DNA from: Karstenula rhodostoma CBS 690.94
Taxonomy: Eukaryota > Ascomycota > Dothideomycetes > Pleosporales > Didymosphaeriaceae
Assembly (NCBI GenBank): GCA_010093485.1
Contig: MU001505.1
Coordinates: forward strand, 27,375-91,374
Reading direction: 5' to 3'
DNA length: 64,000 nucleotides
This document shows, piece after piece, positions 39,757 through 51,090 of the stretch (the first letter of the stretch is position 1; every line of letters starts with the position of its first letter). The position numbers and the translations under genes were made by a program. The notes under the pieces were generated by a model. It saw only the letters and a program-made list of their open reading frames with translations, was not told where the DNA came from and ran no database searches.

Positions 39757-42700
39757 AAATAGTAAATAGGTAATTTTTAAAGTTATATATATAGAAAGAT
39801 ATTATATAGCTAATAAGATTACTTTATATAATATATAATACTATATTAAATTAGTTAAGAATACTATAATTTAAATAAAAACTTACCTTTATACTTTTTT
39901 AAACTAATATTCTTTTTACTAGAATTAAATTCTAAATTTATATATTTAATCTAGCTAGTATCTATTTAATTTATATCTAGTAGGTATTAATAATATATTA
40001 GTTTTAAAATATTTATATATTTATAAATAGGAGATCTTTATTCTATAGATTATTAAGAAAGGTTTTAAAACTTTAATAAAAATAATTCTACTTCTAGTAT
40101 AAAATTTTAAAATATTTAATAGTTTTATTTTTTATAATAATCTAGATATTAAATATAGCTATATTTTTAATATTAATTTTAGTATTAAGAATTTTTTATT
40201 TAAAAGTTTTCTAGTTTATTTTAATTTTTTTTTTTTTTATTTCTCTTAAAAATAGTAGATAGGTTAAGTAATTACTAGTCTAAAGTCTTTAATAATAAGA
40301 CTCTAGTATTAGTTAAAATATTAAATAATTAAATAAATATTAATATTATTAGAGTTAAAATAGAAAAACTAGAAATATTAAAATATTAAACTTACTTTTC
40401 TATAAACTATTTAGCCTTAATTTTACTAATATTTTAGCTAGTATAGGCTATTATTTTATAGTATTAAATAGTTCTAGTATTAAAACTATTAAATATATTA
40501 GTATCTAATACTATTTAATATTTTTTTAATTTACTATATTATATTATATATATTATTTAATTAAATATATAACTATTTTAATATATTAGACTAGTCTCTT
40601 ATTAGTAATTAATTAATAATTAACTATATAGCTAGTAGAAAGGTATTTTTCTAGAATTTAAAGTAATATATATTATTTACTATTTTATTATACTCTATAA
40701 TAAGCTCTTTACTAGTTTTTTTTATTTAAATAGCTATATTTTTCTTTATACTCTTATTTAAAAAATATTCTCTAATATTTTTATACTACTTAATATTAGA
40801 TAAATCTACTATAGTAAAAGTATTAAATAAATATTAGATATAAAATAATAGATAAATATTAAATATAAAATAAATAATTATATAATTCTATAATATAGAG
40901 TATAAAAGAAAGGTAGTAAAAATAAATAAAAAAAAGTTATTAATAAATATTATAAATAAACCTTATATAATTAAACCCTACTATTATATATTTATTTATT
41001 AAGTACTTATACTATAAATACTAAGGTATTTTTATTTACTTAAATAAAAGTAAATATACCTTATTTAAAAGTAGAAATATTTTATTACTTTTTTTACTAT
41101 ATAGACTAATACTATCTAATACTCTATATATACTTAAAATAGTTTAAATATATTAAATTTTTATAAAGTTAAAATATATTTACTTTTTATTTTTACTATA
41201 AATACTAAGGCACCTTTATAATTTATTTACTAAAATAAAAATAAATATATTTTATTTAAAAATAAAAATATTCTATTACTTTTTTTATTATATAGACTAA
41301 TACTATTTAATATTTTATATATATTTAAAATAGCTTAAATAAATTAGATTTTTATAAATATAGAGCTCTTTTTTTAATTTATTACTTTTTATTTTTATTT
41401 TTTTCTAGTTTACTTTTACTTATATTATATATATATACTAAGTAAATCTATTATATAATCTATATAAGTACTATAATTTTTATTTTTTTACTTTTTTTTT
41501 TCTTTTCTTTACTTTAATACTATAAACTATTAATCCTTTTTAATTAATTCTATTTATAAATAATTTCTATAAGTTTACTAATATAATATTATATAAAAAA
41601 ATTAAGCCTTTATACCCTATTAGTAATAAGGGTAAAAGTAAAACTAAAATTTAAAATAAATTAAATATTAGTTTTAAATATTAATTCTATATTTATATAT
41701 TATAGTTAGTCTATTTAATTATTTAATAATTACTAAAACTCCTTATAAAACTATTATTTCTAGTCTATCTATTAAGGCTTAGTAATCTATTCTAATTACT
41801 AGTAGTATTAAAAAGTTTTACTACTATAAATCTAGTAGTAAATATAGTACTAATATTAGACTAGTATTAAATTAATATTTTCTAGCTATAGCTCTTTATA
41901 AAATCTATTAGTTCTAGAAGAATACTAATTTACTTATCTCTAAGTTACTATTCTAGTATCTAGTAAGAAAAATAGCTATTAATTATAATATTTTTTATTC
42001 TATCTACTATACTCTCTCTAAAACTATTAATAAAAATCTAGTTTATAATTTTTATTTTTAGTTTAATACTATTATAGCTTTTTAGAAAGTCTTTAAAGTT
42101 TTTCTAGTTTATTTCTTTAAATATAAGTACTAGTTTTAATATTAGACTCTATTATATTTATTAACTAAATTTAGATATATTACTAGTTTATATTTATATT
42201 AAATATATTACTATTATAAAGTATAATATCTAGTATATTTACTAATTTACTAGAGTAATTAGTTTTTACTAGAATATATTATTTTAGTTTACTTAGTACT
42301 AGACTTATATATAAATATTAGGCTAGATATTAAAACTAATATTTTTATTTATTAATTATACTTTAGAATACTTATATATAAAGAATAAAGTTTATAATAG
42401 TAATAGATTTTTATTAATTAGATTTTTAAGGAAAATACTATTCTTTAGGATTTAGTAGATAATTTAGTACTACCTTAATAGTAATATAATACTAGATAAA
42501 ATACTTCTTTAATATAATTAAATAGTTTTAGTCTATTTAGCCCTACTAATTATATTTTCTTAAATTTTTTTTTTTATACTATAATTTTTATATAGTTACT
42601 ATATACTTCCTCTTTTATTTTTATAAATAATAAGGATTTATTATAAATATACTAATTTAGTTTATATAAATTAATAATATATTTTATTATATTTTATTAT

Positions 42701-43106
42701 TTTCTATAAAAGGATAGTTAACTATAATAAATACTAAAAAACTAGTAAATTAGTATTATTAATTAATATTATCTATTATATTCGAGATATAAAAAGTTAG
42801 ATAAATAGTTTTATATTAATTTAGTTTTTAGTTTAGTATTATATTTAGTCTATATTTAGTAATATTTACTATACTATTAGATATAGGGTTTTTATATATA
42901 AACGAGCTAGTAATAAGGGTATAAATATTTTAGATTAATAATAGAAATACTATAATTACTATTATATATTATATCTCTCTATTTATTCTAGCTATAGGGT
43001 AAGTATTCTAGATATCTAAAATAGAAATATTTAAATAATATATTTATATTCTATAAATTAGAGTTTAAAGCTAGAATAATCTATATATTTTAAAATTAAA
43101 AAGAAA
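39757..43106. repeat. RIP-degraded A+T-rich DNA, identity unknown
   Basis: No reading frame survives. Plus-strand stretches between about 41,700 and 42,560 have stops concentrated at codons that could come from glutamine or tryptophan, which suggests an old transposon gene, but no motif was recognised. A tandem duplication lies at 41,011-41,375. Composition stays A+T-rich up to the inverted-repeat element at 43,107. Confidence 0.55.
41011..41375. repeat. Tandem direct duplication, unit ~184 bp
   Basis: ACTATAAATACTAAGG occurs at 41,011 and 41,195. After each, colinear sequence follows for about 160 bp (TTATTACTTTTTTTA..TATATAGACTAATACTAT and TTTTTATAAA). The copies differ by transitions and small indels. 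Confidence 0.75.
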
Positions 43107-43516
43107 TTAATATTATAAATAGATTTCTAAGTAATTATAGATAGGTTTATAACTAAATTAAACTAAGTTTTATATAAATTAAGGAGCTATTTTAGAATAC
43201 TACTCTATAAAATAAATTACTATAGAGTAAAGATTTTTTTTAATAACTAAACTATAAGTAATATATATTAATTAATATATAGATCTTTAGTATTAATATT
43301 ATTTTAACTAGTATTATATATTATATCTATTATTAATACTATATATTAAATCCTTAGTAATAATATAGTAGTTCTACTATTAAGAAATATTATATATCTA
43401 TAGTAATTTATACTATTATATAGTTTCTCTATATAGCTCCTTAGCCTATATAAAACTTAGCCTAATTTAGTTATAGGCCTACCTATAATTACTTAGAGGC
43501 CTGCCCGCGATATAGA
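43107..43516. mobile_element. Short inverted-repeat (MITE-like) element at the RIP boundary
   Basis: The right arm (43,430-43,516) contains CTCCTTAGCC, AACTTAGCCTAATTTAGTTA and GGCCTGCCCGCG. Its reverse complement matches the left arm (about 43,107-43,196) over roughly 75 bp. Every C or G missing from the left arm is a transition relative to the right arm: GGGCAGGCCT on the right corresponds to AAATAGATTT on the left. Similarity weakens inwards, leaving about 240 bp of unrelated centre. No transposase is present. A non-autonomous DNA element or fold-back repeat is the likeliest reading. Confidence 0.7.
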
Positions 43517-44088
43517 TCTATTAAAAAGGCGATAATGGTATAGTGGTATAGAAGGAGGGGTAGCACTCAGTTACTTCTACGATATGCTCTAACTGTAACG
43601 TGACGCAGCAATCAAATATATTGCGACCTCGGGAGAAATCTCAATGAGGCAGCTGCCTCGAGTATTCTTTTTCGAGATGTATCTGGTTGTCTTCCAGCCT
43701 CTTTTTGGATTTGATGGTGTATGTGATACCGCCACACTATAAATGGGCGGGTGCGCACAACAGGTGTTGTACTCGATATGTGGATGCGGCGTCAGCCAAC
43801 ACTGAATGCGGCATAGTTCGCACAAGCGTGTACACAGGATTAGAGGAGCGTAAGATACGCCCTGCATCTTACGCCCCTCTGATCACCCCACCCCCGCCAC
43901 AATCATCATCACCGTCCTTAACTGTCCATTAAATACCCTTCTGTAACGTACGTGTGTATAACGAGGCCTGTATTGAGTGTTGTCACCGCACTCCTCTTCG
44001 ACGAACGTGGAAAAAAGGAGCTTCACATTGAGTCTTGATCCCGTCCGACCTACCCCTCTGTCGAACTTCCCTTTTTTTCCCCATCACT
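43517..44088. other. Gene-free interval left of the FMO gene
   Basis: Composition changes abruptly to normal here. Short frames on both strands lack coding character and similarity. A CT-rich stretch just before 44,089 fits a fungal core promoter or 5' UTR for the gene that follows. Confidence 0.5.
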
Positions 44089-46395
44089 ATGAAAACTGTA
44101 GCCATCATCGGCAGCGGCCCCTGCGGTATCGTCGCTGCCCGCAAATTCTTACAATTCCCTCACCACTACTCTGTCACTGTTTTTGAAAAAGAATGCGGGC
44201 ATCGGTGGTTTATGGCGACCTGACGGACTAATCAATCCTGAGATGCGGACGAACCAGACAAAGTTTTCGGTTGCGTTTTCGGATTTGGCTTGGGAAACAG
44301 CTTTAGGAAAAGGAGACGGGGGTCATGGGAAGGATAGGGAGGGGGAGGGAAAGCTTTCCCTGTATCCCAGAGCGTGGCAGGTGTATGGGTATTTGGAAGA
44401 ATATGTCAATAGATATATACCGGATTCTGTGTTTCAATTCAATACTACGGTGGTTGTGACGGAGAAAATCTCGACCGCGGAAATAGATTCGGACTTAGTA
44501 GCAAGAGGAGAGGAAAATCACTAAAAAGCCCACCTCCGATGCACAAAACCTGGATCAGGGTCAGGATCAGCAAGAAACAGAACACATCTTCGATCTCGTA
44601 GTCATCGCGCCCGGAGCATTCACTTCACCAGGAAACCCTCCATTTGACATCGACGACGGCCTCGCCCATGATCCCAACTCGAAATTTCCTATACTACATA
44701 GTATATCCTACCGATCCCTCACAGATATATTCCCCAAATACAAACCCGGCCCATCCACCTCAACACCCAGAAACATACTCGTAGTCGGCGGCTCCCATTC
44801 CGGCGTCGAAATCGCCTCCCTCATCGCCCTGCAACTATCCTCCGCAAGATGGTCCCCTTCGCTTTCGCCTTCTCCTACCTCTTCCTCCTCCCCGCCCACC
44901 TCATCTTCCTCCACGTCTACCCAATCCCCCCCAATCCCCAAAGACATTAACATAATGCACATAACATCCCACCCGCTCTTCGCCCTCGCCGGCATCCTCC
45001 GCTACCCCACCTCTAAAACTATCACCTTTCAGCCCATCGACTTTCTGATCTTCAACTGGTCTAATCGGCCCGCTCATCTTCCACCATCATTTACGTATAG
45101 GCTGTGGGATGAGGAGAAAACTAGGTCGATGAGGGAGATGGGGAATGCGATGATGAATGGTGGGAATATGGCGGGACGGTATGGGAGTGGGGATGGGCAG
45201 GGGAAAGGGAATGGGAAAGAAGCGCCGCCGATAGGTGTGTTGATGGGGGTGTATCCGCAATTCGTAGCTTCGGGGGCTATTATGCCAATTTTGGGGCATT
45301 TGATTGCGGTGAAGAATGACAGTACAAGCGGAGAAAGCACGGTGACTGGCACCATTCGTCTAGGCAATAGACATGGCGAGCGTCGCATCAAGAACGTAGT
45401 CGCCGTAATCGACGCCACCGGATTCTCCACCATCAAACCCTCTATGAACTTCTCCGACTGCTCCCGCGCGCCCCTCCATATAACGACCAGCTGCCTAACG
45501 CAGCACCCGTCCCTGCCCAGTTTCGGCATCATGGGCTACCAAGGCGCGCACTGGGGCGTCTTCGAGATGCAAGCGCGCACTCTCGCGCACCGCTGACTTC
45601 GTTCCCCGATCCCGTACCTGTCTGAGGATGAGCAAAGAGAGGCAGAGAAGATGGGGAAATACATTGATGAGTTGAGAGATGAGGCAAGTGCCGCAGAATC
45701 CGCTCGGTGATTATCTGGGGCTTTCGGAGCAAGCGGGGAGGGATTTAGGACTGCAGAGGCTGAACTTGGGGTGTACGAAGACGTCGGGTTTGGTTTGTGC
45801 GGCGCGTTTCATCGACCATGGATCTGAGATCGCGAAAAGGGAAGCTATCAAGAGTATGTCTAGTCTAGAGACTGTGACGAATAGGGGAAAGGAAGAGAGG
45901 TTGTTTATTGCGCGCGCGGCGCTATTGGGGGAGTGGATCAGTGCGCACCGGGACGCCGCGGGTCAGATTCAGACTCTGCAATTATCGTTCCACGCACGGC
46001 TTCCGACAGACTCAAAGTTTGGCTGGGAGTATGTGGTTGTTAGAAAGGAAAGCGGATGCCGAGATGAAGAAGCGCTGAGGTTAGTGTACCGATACGACGA
46101 GACGCTCGATGAATTCTCGATTTGGTCCGCCGATGCGAGGGAGATGCTGACTGCGGAGAGGAAACTATATCGGCTAGATTTTGGCAGGACAGAGAGGCAT
46201 GGGAAAGATACCGCGGTTGCTTCGGGAGTTGGAGGTGCAGTAGAGGACGAGGAACGGGAAGACGGCGAGAGTAGAGAAGATATCGAGTTTAGGTTTGCAT
46301 TCGCCGGAGTTTCTTTGGAGACATTTACGCTAGAGACTAGGTCGGCCGGCAGGTTGAGTATCTGTCAACAGTTTGTGAGGATAGGGAGGCACTAG
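44089..46395 (+). pseudogene. Flavin monooxygenase-DUF6314 fusion, frameshifted
   Basis: The start codon at 44,089 opens a Rossmann FAD-binding motif (VAIIGSGPCG). The frame then needs three shifts, each equivalent to one extra base: in the A-run 44,186-44,190 (before GIGGLWR), in AAAA at 44,514-44,517, and in GG at 45,683-45,684 (before VPQNPLGDYLGL). An in-frame TGA also lies at 45,594-45,596. Between them the protein is well conserved, with the second nucleotide-binding motif VVGGSHSG near 44,785 and an IDATGF ATG-type motif near 45,410. The last part (about 45,910-46,200) begins ALLGEW and resembles the DUF6314 domain that is fused to FAD oxidoreductases in ascomycetes. The enzyme would be a cytosolic NADPH- and FAD-dependent oxygenase of unknown substrate. 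As sequenced it is broken; part of this may be consensus error. Confidence 0.8.
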
Positions 46396-46629
46396 AGAGT
46401 AGGTCATGCTCGCCGCGTATTAGTGTAGTAATTAAAGCTTCTTCACTATTGTTTATACATATCCGCCCGTAGGGTACCTCTACAGTACTACTAGACTAGC
46501 CTTCTCGGTATTATCGTAGTAGGGATGGCGGAAAAGATTCCCGGGTATTATGTCATAATATCCAGGTTTATGTTACTAGTGTTTATACTAAAAATGTATA
46601 CTAATTGTTTGACCAGTATCGTCATTAAC

Positions 46630-48322
46630 CTATATGCGATACCTGAATCCAAAGGTCTTCCAGTCGGTCACATCGTCGTAGTCCTCAGCCCTTAACTCAA
46701 CTTGCGTAGCCACTGCAGTCCTCACATCGTCTTCATCTGCTAACTTACCACTAGCGACCACTCCTCCTGCACCCGCACTTCCTTTGACGCCCTCTTCGCG
46801 CTCCCTCTTTGCGTTCATCCACTGCAAGTAGAATCTTAGCCCAGTTGCCAATCCAACAACGAGGCAGTAGCAAACCAAAATTGCTCGGAACGCCAAGTTG
46901 TAGTGAGGAGCATCCTTGGTACGGAAAAATTGTGGGCCCGCAATATTTCCTGCACAGTAAGCAATAAAAAGAAGTGCTGTCATGGTCATCTTCTTTGTCA
47001 CGCCCTTGTAGTTTGCACCCACAAGAGACATGAGCAATGGAATGGCTCCCGGTCCAGTCGAAAGTAGGAAGTATCCAAACAGCTGGACACCTGAAGATGT
47101 ACGAGGGCGGACGTAAATTAGCGAACTGCCTAGGATAGCGGGCGTGACGACGCAGATGATGAGGAGGCAGTTCAGGTGGCGGAAGCGACCTGCGATCCAA
47201 CCCGTGCCCGCAATGGTGCCTGCGGATATCACAGACGCGGGAATGACAAGGAGCGTGGACTGCAGGCTGGTGAAGCCGAAGCTCTTGAGGACGATGTTAC
47301 CGAAGTTTTGCGTGCCACCGTTCGGGATCTGAGTCAGGAGGCTCATGCTGAAAATAAACCAGGTCTTTGGGTCGATCAAGCATTCGATAACTTGGTCAAA
47401 CTTGTATCCGGCATGGGCGGTGCGGCCTGTTCCAGAAATTACGACACGGTCGGCAGCAAACCTGCGCTCTTCTTCGGTGAGGAAGCTGGCTTTTTCGATC
47501 CTGTCCGGGAGAAATAGCAACAACGGAATGCCCCAGATGAACGTCATGACTCCAAGGACGACGTACATCCATTGCCAGGGTGCAAGCGAGTCCGTAATAT
47601 GGCCGATACCGAAGGCAAGGAACGACGCAACAAGACCACCAATCGAGTTTCCAGCAAACCAATATCCAGTCCGGGTTGGTATTTCGTCGCGCGTGTACCT
47701 GAGGATTGTTAATATCACAGATGAGCAAGGAGGTTCGCTACCAGACTTACCATGTGCTCGTGATGAACATGAAGGCTGGAGTAATGGTAGCTTCAGCCAC
47801 ACCCAGAAGGAATCTCACAGTTATGAGGCCTCCATAGTTGGTGCATGCAGCTGTAATGGCCACGACTGCACCCCAAATGAATGTGTTCAAAGCCATATAC
47901 TTGGCCACGGGAAGTCGGGGAATGAGATAAGTTGTTGGGTACTCCCAGAAGAAATATCCAAAATAAAATACGCTGGATACCCAAGAGTACTGTTGACCTA
48001 CTAGGCCCTGTACAATGCGATCAGCTCACTTGGGTAGTGTAGGTCGTGGGCCGGGTGTACCTACGGTGTCATCTCGCAGACCGAAAACCGAAGCCGACGA
48101 CAGAATAGTTTTGTCCATGAAGTTCAGGTTGTACGTGATGAACATGAGTGGTATGAGGCGCCAGTCGATCTTGCGTAGAACACGCTGCGCCAGCGCTTTC
48201 TGTTCTGCATCGACACGAGCATCGATTTGTTGGGTCGTTTCTGGTGTTGCCTGTGTGGCCGTAACCTCTGTTTGCTTCGAGGTGTCCATGGCGCCTGACT
48301 TGGAGTCGCAAACCTGTGTCAA
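46630..48322 (-). CDS. MFS transporter, allantoate permease (Dal5/ACS) family
   Basis: Three exons join cleanly: 48,322-48,065, 48,007-47,751 and 47,698-46,630. The introns are 57 bp (GTAGGT...ACAG) and 52 bp (GTAAGT...TCAG). The product is 527 residues, normal for the family, with about twelve hydrophobic segments. Features of the fungal anion:cation symporter group are NLNFMDKT in the first segment, GQQYSWVSSVFYFGYFFWEY, and the RFLLGVAEA..TPAFMFI stretch. It is a plasma-membrane importer, probably of a small organic anion such as allantoate, ureidosuccinate or a vitamin; the exact substrate is not visible. A second start (MDTSKQTE, at 48,289) is equally plausible. It is divergent from the deaminase gene, with 410 bp shared between the two starts. 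Confidence 0.88.
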
Positions 48323-48732
48323 GGTCGGAGGTAGCGATGACTACATAGATATACCGCCGCTGTTGCCACCCTCGTGTGGCGTTACCAAGCATTCAGCGTG
48401 ACATTCTTATCACGGCTAAGCCGGCTTGTTGTGACCGAGCAGTGGTGGGGGCGGGGATGCGCGCGTTCTAAGACCCGGAAAGGGAAAGTGAGAAGAGAGA
48501 AGTGGGGTAACGCTAAGCGAACTCTGGGATAGGCGACGGATGGAAGCGCAATGACCTGTGAATCTTCTTCCTTATCTCTTCCATCCACCGCCGTCTTCGC
48601 TGTTCGTCCCGCAGAACGCCGCGTACGACTGTATAGTCATGGCCGACTTCGGGGCGTCCAGAAACCATACCCCATAATTATACGCCAAAGTGCCAGAACC
48701 AACCCATCAAAAAAACATCACAAACGCCCGGA
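48323..48732. promoter_or_regulatory. Shared divergent promoter, permease and deaminase genes
   Basis: This 410-bp interval separates two divergent start codons. It contains CTTATCA at 48,406-48,412 and CTTATCT at 48,571-48,577. On the minus strand these read TGATAAG and AGATAAG, both fitting HGATAR, the site of the AreA/NIT2 GATA factors that activate nitrogen-catabolic genes in filamentous ascomycetes. Two such sites between a permease and a purine deaminase suggest nitrogen control; this is inference from short motifs that also occur by chance. Confidence 0.45.
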
Positions 48733-49922
48733 ATGAACGGCCTCGAAGTATCCCCTTTCATCAAAGGCCTCCCGAAAGTGGAACTTCATGTCCATATGGA
48801 AGGCACTTTGACGCCAGCCCTTAGATGGAAATTGGCGCTTCGTAACAACGTTAAGCTTCCATATGCGACATATGAAGAATTGCTAAATTCATGGTGAGTC
48901 TCTTACCCGTCGGGATAACAGAACCGTGTGTTGATTTTGATCTAGTGGGCGCAATCACATCCTGTACGGATAATTACTAACCTTATCAAGACCAAGTAAC
49001 GTACAACCATCGCAAAGAGGTGAACGGTGACGATGGCCGCCCGACTTTCTTGGAAGCTTTCTTTGCCGGGTGCCAAGTCTTGGTCACCGAGGACGACTTT
49101 TACGAACTGGCCATGGAATATTTCTCTCGTTGTGCCGAAATGAACGTTCGGTATTGTGAACCCTTCTTCGACACGCAGGCACACACGGAGCGCGGCATTT
49201 CGGTGCTGACGGTTCTAGACGGCTATCTTCGCGCGCAGAAAGATGGGCTGGAAAGGTACGGCGTAAAGAGTAATTGGATATTCTGCTTTCTGCGGGATCG
49301 ACCGTTAGAGGAAGGTCTACATGCATACGCTGCCGCAAGACCGTGGGCTAGGTTAGCTGACGGCACCGGGAAAGGCTTGTTCCACGCCGTGGGGCTTGCA
49401 GCCAACGAGTTTGAGAAGCCGCCTCTCCTATTTGAAAAAGGGTTCCGCATGGCTAAGGAAGATGGTCTGCACGTAACGTTACACTGCGACGTAGATCAAA
49501 AAGACGCCGCAGACCATGTCCGCGAAGCCATTTTCGACGTCTGCGGCGGCCAGGGCACGGAGCGCATCGACCATGGGCTCAATGCGCTGGACCAGCCAGA
49601 TTTGGTCCCTGCGCTAAAGCAGCGGGGAATTGGGTTAACACTCTGTCCCCATGCGTATCATCGCCGGCAGAGTACCGAAACACTTTTTCCGAAGATCACA
49701 CAGTTAATCAGAGCAGGGGTCATGTTATGCATTAACAGTGACGATCCGACGTATATGCATAACGTCTGGATCGATGGTAATATGCAGAAGATATATACTT
49801 ACTGTGCTTTGAAGAAGGCAGAAATGGTCAAGTTGGTTAAGAATGGAGTTGAGATGAGCTGGGCTGATGAAAAAACCAAAATAGAGCTGATGGAAGAATT
49901 AGATAGAGTTGATGTCGCTTAA
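48733..49922 (+). CDS. Adenosine/adenine deaminase-like amidohydrolase
   Basis: Exon 1 (48,733-48,893) carries the metal-binding ELHVHMEGTL (HxH) motif. Exon 2 (from about 48,991) carries NVRYCEPFFD, the LHCDVDQKD segment, RIDHGLNAL and SDDPTYM, the metal and catalytic motifs of the ADA superfamily. Members hydrolyse the amino group of adenosine or adenine for purine salvage. The classical HAGE motif reads HCDV here, as I recall from an ADA-like subgroup. The single intron has a good donor (GTGAGT, 48,894), branch site TACTAAC (48,975-48,981) and acceptor CAAG (48,990), but joining these leaves the frame off by one. If the first exon ended one base earlier the join would read SYQVTYNHRKE, which fits relatives. 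One extra G at 48,893-48,894 is therefore likely. Confidence 0.8.
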
Positions 49923-51090
49923 ATAAGTCGAAACCTTGTGTGGCATGGAGCAAGATTTCAACAGCAATTATCCTGGAACTGTGATGGTGCTCTGATTTTG
50001 ACTCAAGATAATCGCGAACTGGACGTAGAACTTCTGAAGGGCATGCTGACATGCATGTTATGCATGGCTGCGCTCATAGAGTCCGCAGATGGATCTCAGT
50101 AAGAGTTGGGAATGTATTGTACCTACAGGAAAGGGTGCCATGTGACCAAGACGCTTCCCAAAAAATAGATACGGTGAATTGTCCCCGGATCAAAAGCTAC
50201 ATCTTGCAGCGTCCATTGATCGTCCGACGTCCTAGCATTCACTTTTTCCCCTGAGCTTTTCTCTCGCGTGTGCCCTGTCTGTCCAGTTAGATTTCTTCCA
50301 TGTACACCATGGGGATGAATCTCATCATTGCAGCCGCGACGACTAACAATCGCTGTCTTAGGGGAAAGTCTTACGCGCAGGCACAACGCTCATAGGTCAA
50401 TGTGGAAGACATGCGCCCATTGCAAGAACTGTTCTCACACGTTACGCTTTGAGCGCTTACAACGTTTCAGATTCCTACGAAGGCGGTGGGTAGTGTTTGC
50501 TTCCGTTCCCGCTCCCGTTGCCATTCATTCGTTGTTTGGGTACACGCTCTACCTGCCACATCTGCTAGGACTCACAGCCCTACCCTTTACGATGTTGTGC
50601 CGCCGTTCTAGCCAGCCAGCGTTGCGTGCAAGGACATGTCACGCGAGCTCTCCGCGCCCTACCAAGAGTTTTGCATTGCCAAGTTAACCTACTGGCAAGC
50701 GATCTTATAAGGATACAGTATAGATCGTTGTCTGTAATATAATTTGCAGAGACCTGTCTTTAGCTCAGCCAGTTAATGCAAAACTCTAGCGCCGATATTA
50801 AAAGTAGGGTCAGGTGAGCTGGCTGCACGCGAGGCACAACAGACGCTAGTAACTCGTTTGTCCGTGCGTCCGCGTTCTGAAACGCGGATCCCGTTATGAC
50901 ATTCACCTGATTGGTTGAAGTTGGTGCGAACGCTACTCTCAATGTCCTTGATCGTACCTTCATCAACATGCCGTAAGATTGCATAGCTACATATTCTCCG
51001 TCGTTCCCTAGCCGTTGTTTGACAGCCATTCCTTTCACCAGTACAGGTACCTATCCCATAGCGCCATCGTCGCTTTACACTCGTTCAATC
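49923..51090. other. Intergenic region with an inverted repeat
   Basis: No convincing gene is visible on either strand. A perfect 13-bp inverted repeat, AGAGTTTTGCATT at 50,665-50,677 and its complement at 50,775-50,787, is extended imperfectly by TTAAC..CTGGC on the inner side. The last ~100 bp before 51,091 are pyrimidine-rich, as usual ahead of fungal start codons. Confidence 0.5.

Noticed and set aside
43530..43610. tRNA-like start GATAATGGTATAGTGGTATAG resembling an A box
   Set aside because: No B box (GGTTCGANTCC type) or acceptor pairing follows within tRNA distance.
45074..45532. Minus-strand frame of 152 codons
   Set aside because: Shadow of the FMO coding sequence; no motif.
47345..48004. 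Plus-strand frame of 219 codons
   Set aside because: It is antisense to the MFS transporter exons and crosses an intron.
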